Source of the DNA: Agrostemma githago
Lineage: Eukaryota > Streptophyta > Magnoliopsida > Caryophyllales > Caryophyllaceae
Reading direction: 5' to 3'
NCBI GenBank assembly: GCA_958450325.1
Contig: OY288247.1
Coordinates: forward strand, 61,321,701-61,385,700
Length of the DNA: 64,000 bases
A program made the translations under genes and the position numbers. Under the pieces are notes generated by a model, which saw nothing but the letters and a program-made list of their open reading frames with translations, was not told the DNA's origin and did not search any database. Positions 60,016 to 64,000 of this stretch are shown here, in pieces; positions within the stretch are counted from its first letter, which is position 1, and each line of letters begins with the position of its first letter.

Positions 60016-61155
60016 TTGCTTTCTAAGACGTTCTTACAGGTTGGATCTCATCATGTTTCGGCCTTAGTGTGCAGGCGCGCTTTTAATGGTGCGATGGCTT
60101 GCTATCATCTTTTTGAGGATGCGAGGGCGCGTGAAGGCTGGGATAACCCTCGAGTTTTGGACATGGTGATGGGGATGGAACATGGACGGTCACCTTCTTT
60201 GCTTATTTTGGGCGAGCTTATTCTAGGTCTTAATGCTCATGCTCGACTCCACGATGCATCTTTCCGAGGTTCCAGGATCATTTTAGAGGTATTTTTTTTC
60301 GCTATGTTTCTGTAGCTTGTTTCTTTTGTTTTGTTTTTGTGGTTGCTTTGGTTTGGGGGTGTGATGTTATGTCGTATTTTGTGCAGGTTTGGTTACATAC
60401 AGGAGCAGCTTGGTTTGATCGACCCTCCCTGATGCATCAAAGGTTATAGCTATAAGGGTTTCACGGGTCGGAAGACGGCGCAGGTGTGGGGTAAGGGTCA
60501 TAAGGAGAAGGAGTGACTCTTCTATTTGGCTAAGGATGAGGTGATCGTTAGGTGGTCCATCCCGTGGTGGAATATTAGTGGGCGTACCGGATTTCCATTT
60601 TCGTCTTCAACATGGGCTTTGTTAATACTATCTATGAGGGATCAGGTTTATATTTACCCGGGCATGTTGTCAAATCAAATGGGTGTTAGATCTTCCATTT
60701 CCGAGGATGCTAAGGTTATTTCTAGTTCTGACCCATGGACCGAGGATTCGCTCAAGGACTTTAGGGTGTCTTGGGAACAGAAGTTCTTGCATCCCGTTGT
60801 TAAGGAAAGTGTTCGACCGACCGACATTGCCTCCGCCCGGCAGAGGGTTTGTGAACACCCGTCAGGACAGAGCAACTCAAAAGTTAGGAAGACAGCGCTG
60901 CTAAGGGGCGAGGAGGTGACTCATGAGACTAAGTGCCTGACCAAAGACAGTGTTACCGATCCTAGTTCTGTCAGTTCATCTAAGCGAGCCAAGACTAACG
61001 AGACCCATATTAAAATTGTGGAAGAGGAAGGAAAGTTTGACTGGCTGGGCTCGTCTTTGGCTAGGGCGTTAGAAGGTTGCCTTCAAAAGATCGAGGATGA
61101 GGAACGCAAGCAGGGACACCCGAATGGCAAAGGAAAAGAAAAGTTGGACCGGTAG
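60016..61155 (+). pseudogene. Antisense retrotransposon-associated gene, copy 2
   Basis: Copy of 57194-58395 minus its first ~40 bp, with the same intron and the same two TGA codons between the exon 1 part and the last open part (60526-61155). Few substitutions against copy 1, for example LNAHARLHD for LNARARLHD and IASARQRV for IASSRQRV. Confidence 0.5.
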
Positions 61156-61956
61156 AGCTCAGCCATTTTGTATTATGTATTATTAGATGATATTATGTGG
61201 CGTATTAGTACTAGTTTTTTTTTGTCGAGTTTTGACACGTTGTTGATTTCCGGGATGTCCGGGTTTCGGATGTTTGATGTAAACGCCTCGACAAAGTCTC
61301 GATTTAACCGAATTTTCTTATTAATGAGAAGCACGTATATTTTCGTTTTCTTTTTTTTTGTTTTTTTTTCGTGGTGGCTCGCAACTCGATTCTTCATTTT
61401 GCCCGGAGCGCCCTTTCGGATTTTCACCCCGTCCTCGGCTCACCATTTTTTATTTTTTTTATTTTTGCTCTCTCTTTTTTTGACGACTCGTAACTCGATT
61501 CTTTATTTTGCCCGGGGCGCCCTTTCGGGTTTTAACCCCGTCCTCGGCTCGTCTTTTTTTTTACGACGGCTCGCAACTCGTTTCTTCATTTTGCCCGGGG
61601 CGCCCTTTCGGGTTTTCACCCCGTCCTCGGCTCGTCGTTTGTACTTCGTCATTTTAAATCACTCGTTGGTCGGGACATGAAAGGAGTCCCGGTTTGTACA
61701 TGAATCGATTAACCGATTTTTCTTTTTTGTTTGTTTAGTTTTGGTTGTACCCGGAGAAGGGTTGCCTACGTATCCGTTTTGAGGCGGAATCAAACCATGT
61801 TCGTAGTTCTTTCGAAAAGCGCGAGTGATTTTGCTTTAGACTAGTTTATGCTATTTATTGATGCGAATTTGGATTTTTTTGTTTTGTTTTCTCTTTTTTT
61901 TGCTTCCCCCTAAGTCGGAGGTCAGGACGTGATTTTCAGGGTGTTTACGGGTAGTA

Positions 61957-62357
61957 TCATTTGAGCTGATCCATGTTGGTTGGGGTTGAAAACTCTTGAC
62001 CGTCTAGGTCGGTGAGGATCATGGCGCCCCCCGAGAGTATTTTCCTAACGAGGTATGGGCCCGCCCAATTTGGCTTGAATTTCCCTCTAGGGTCAACGGG
62101 AAGGGGTGCTCTAATGGACTTAATTACTAAATCTCCCTCGTGTATGTTTCGGGATTTCACTCGTTTGTTAAAGGCTCGATGGATTCGTTGTTTGTAAGCT
62201 TGTACGTTGGATAGGGCATGTATCCTACGTTCGTCTAGGAGTACTAGCTCGTCGTATCGTTTTTGGTTCCATTCTTCCTCAGGGATACCACTCTCGGCTA
62301 ATATTCTTAGCGACAGTATTTCTAGCTCTATTGGTTGGACGGCTTTGGAGCCGTAGG
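61957..62357 (-). pseudogene. Gypsy (Tat-type) integrase C-terminus, copy 2
   Basis: Near-identical to 59197-59597, with two amino-acid changes seen (IEL-EILSLRIL for EIPSLRIL; IRAPLP for IKAPLP). Also fused in frame with the MITE piece upstream. Confidence 0.85.
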
Positions 62358-62769
62358 TAGGGGTGTGCAAAATCCGGGTCGGACCGGAAAAATGGACCGG
62401 ACCGGACCGGAATCTACCGGACCGGACCCGGAATAAAAAATTCCGGTCCGGGTTCCGGTCCATCATTTTGGGCGATTCCGAGTTCCGGTCCGGTCCGGTC
62501 CTGACCCGGTTTTTTCCGGTCCGGACCGGTTTGGACCGGAAAGACCGGAATTATGCTTATTTCTTAAAAATTCCGGTCTAACCGGTCCAAACCGGTCCAA
62601 CCGGTCCGGAATTTTGGACCGGAATTTCAAAATAAATTGAAAATTCCGGGTCAACCGGTCCGGTCAGGTCCGGTCTTGGACCGGAATTTTTCCGGTCCGG
62701 TCCCGGTCCGAAATTTTGAGATTCCGGTCCGGGTCCGATCCGAGTTTTTTTTACATTCCGGTTCCGGGT
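62358..62769. mobile_element. CCGGTCCGG-rich MITE piece (block 2)
   Basis: Same as 59598-59993 but longer by short insertions of ACCGGTCC-type words (near 62590 and 62665), consistent with slippage in the repeat. Ends at the start of block 3. Confidence 0.65.
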
Positions 62770-62798
62770 TGACTTAGACGTTCTTTGAGCTGCTTTCT

Positions 62799-63929
62799 AT
62801 GACGTTCTTACAGGTTGGCTCTCATCATGTTTCGGCCTTAGTGTGCAGGCGCGCTTTTAATGGTGCGATGGCTTGCTATCATCTTTTTGAGGATGCGAGG
62901 GCGCGTGAAGGCTGGGATAACCCTCGAGTTTTGGACATGGTGATGGGGATGGAACATGGACGGTCACCTTCTTTGCTTATTTTGGGCGAGCTTATTCTAG
63001 GTCTTAATGCTCGTGCTCGACTCCACGATGCATCTTTCCGAGGTTCCAGGATCATTTTAGAGGTATTTTTTTTCGCTATGTTTCTGTAGCTTGTTTCTTT
63101 TGTTTTGTTTTTGTGGTTGCTTTGGTTTGGGGGTGTGATGTTATGTCGTATTTTGTGCAGGTTTGGTTACATACAGGAGCAGCTTGGTTTGATCGACCCT
63201 CCCTGATGCATCAAAGGTTATAGCTATAAGGGTTTCACGGGTCGGAAGACGGCGCAGGTGTGGGGTAAGGGTCATAAGGAGAAGGAGTGACTCTTCTATT
63301 TGGCTAAGGATGAGGTGATCGTTAGGTGGTCCATCCCGTGGTGGAATATTAGTGGGCGTACCGGATTTCCATTTTCGTCTTCAACATGGGCTTTGTTAAT
63401 ACTATCTATGAGGGATCAGGTTTATATTTACCCGGGCATGTTGTCAAATCAAATGGGTGTTAGATCTTCCATTTCCGAGGATGCTAAAGTTATTTCTAGT
63501 TCTGACCCATGGACCGAGGATTCGCTCAAGGACTTTAGGGTGTCTTGGGAACAGAAGTTCTTGCATCCCGTTGTTAAGGAAAGTGTTCGACCGACCGACA
63601 TTGCCTCCGCCCGGCAGAGGGTTTGTGAACACCCGTCAGGACAGAGCAACTCAAAAGTTAGGAAGACAGCGCTGCTAAGGGGCGAGGAGGTGACTCATGA
63701 GACTAAGTGCCTGACCAAAGACAGTGTTACCGATCCTAGTTCTGTCAGTTCATCTAAGCGAGCCAAGACTAACGAGACCCATATTAAAATTGTGGAAGAG
63801 GAAGGAAAGTTTGACTGGCTGGGCTCGTCTTTGGCTAGGGCGTTAGAAGCTTGCCTTCAAAAGATCGAGGATGAGGAAAGCAAGCAGGGACACCCGAATG
63901 GCAAAGGAAAAGAAAAGTTGGACCGGTAG
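62799..63929 (+). pseudogene. Antisense retrotransposon-associated gene, copy 3
   Basis: Third copy, with the same intron and the two conserved TGA codons; last open part 63300-63929. Differences from copy 2 include LEACLQKIEDEESK for LEGCLQKIEDEERK. The block continues past the window end. Confidence 0.5.
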
Positions 63930-64000
63930 AGCTCAGCCATTTTGTATTATGTATTATTAGTTGATATTATGTGGCGTATTAGTACTAGTTTTTTTTTGTC

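Larger units (their letters stand above)
46314..64000 (-). mobile_element. Tat-type Ty3/Gypsy retrotransposon, 3' part, rearranged
   Basis: Minus-strand order: integrase C-terminus (59597-59197 and its copy), then antisense genes (57194-58395 and 50326-56148), tandem repeats (49765-48850), polypurine tract (48495-48482) and LTR (48481 down to about 46314). Tat/Ogre/Retand elements are known for an extra region between pol and the 3' LTR, extra open reading frames often antisense, and 3' untranslated tandem repeats. The 5' LTR, gag and most of pol lie beyond the window or are lost. The 57.2-64 kb part is tandemly repeated. Confidence 0.65.
57246..64000. repeat. Tandem array of about 2.76-kb blocks, three copies
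   Basis: The same block starts at about 57246, 59994 and 62770 (marker TTGACTTAGA; offsets 2748 and 2776, while the main open frame steps 2760 and 2774). Each block holds the antisense gene, a T-rich region with ~90-bp repeats, the integrase C-terminus on the minus strand and a CCGGTCC-rich MITE piece. Copies differ at only a few positions per kb by eye. The third copy runs off the window. Copies 2 and 3 begin directly after the MITE piece and lack the first ~40 bp of copy 1's exon 1. Confidence 0.93.

Overview
This is a repeat-dominated stretch of a plant nuclear genome, almost certainly a eudicot. It has AT-rich intergenic DNA, GT-AG introns, TTTAGGG-type repeats, and Copia, Gypsy, CACTA, hAT, Mutator-like and Helitron transposons. 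I see no rRNA, tRNA, CRISPR or prokaryotic feature and no complete ordinary host gene. Almost every protein-like segment lies inside a transposon or is a copy of a host gene piece. The species cannot be fixed from the sequence. All calls come from reading motifs, termini and target-site duplications (TSDs) by eye.

Layout. 1-7.3 kb: unidentified exon-like pieces, a Mutator-like element with 9-bp TSD (1529-2466), the end of a CACTA element carrying a nested palindromic element, and the LTR plus gag fragment of a minus-strand Gypsy element with a tRNA-Asp-type primer site. 7.56-11.07 kb: a decayed tandem array of roughly 130-170 bp units, each starting with a plant snRNA-promoter-like TCCCACATCG motif; a hAT MITE nested in a Mutator-like MITE sits inside it. 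11.07-39.24 kb: one Copia retrotransposon with two 492-bp LTRs, blown up to 28 kb by nested insertions. The array resumes on its far side.

Two elements sit inside the Copia. The first is a 17.5-kb Helitron (11799-29274, minus strand) with both termini visible. It has a RepHel gene broken by four nonsense codons, a multi-exon RPA70-like gene with no obvious lesion over most of its length, and, on the opposite strand, two tandem genes for a small protein that looks like a stand-alone XS domain (the dsRNA-binding domain of SGS3 and the FDM/IDN2 RNA-silencing proteins). A 2.9-kb solo LTR is inserted near its 3' end. The second is a 4.5-kb CACTA element (32816-37342) that has captured pieces of several host genes: a DUF4408-like gene, a PP6 regulatory (SAPS) gene, a plastid FKBP gene and a kinesin-7 gene.

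39.2-46.3 kb: the rest of the array, a Helitron 3' end, telomere-like repeats, a ~100-bp tandem repeat, a frameshifted FAR1-related gene, AT-rich DNA and a CACTA-like fragment. 46.3-64 kb: a minus-strand Ty3/Gypsy element of Tat type. In minus-strand order it has the integrase C-terminus, antisense genes, 80-bp tandem repeats, a polypurine tract and an LTR. One antisense gene is a multi-exon plant mobile domain gene with a coiled-coil tail, split by a 2.6-kb CACTA in an intron. From 57.2 kb to the window end a ~2.76-kb block (antisense gene plus integrase C-terminus plus a MITE piece) is repeated in tandem about three times.

The strongest candidate for something new is the Helitron-borne XS-domain gene pair. 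A transposon encoding a free XS domain could interfere with, or recruit, the plant small-RNA machinery. That function is inference.
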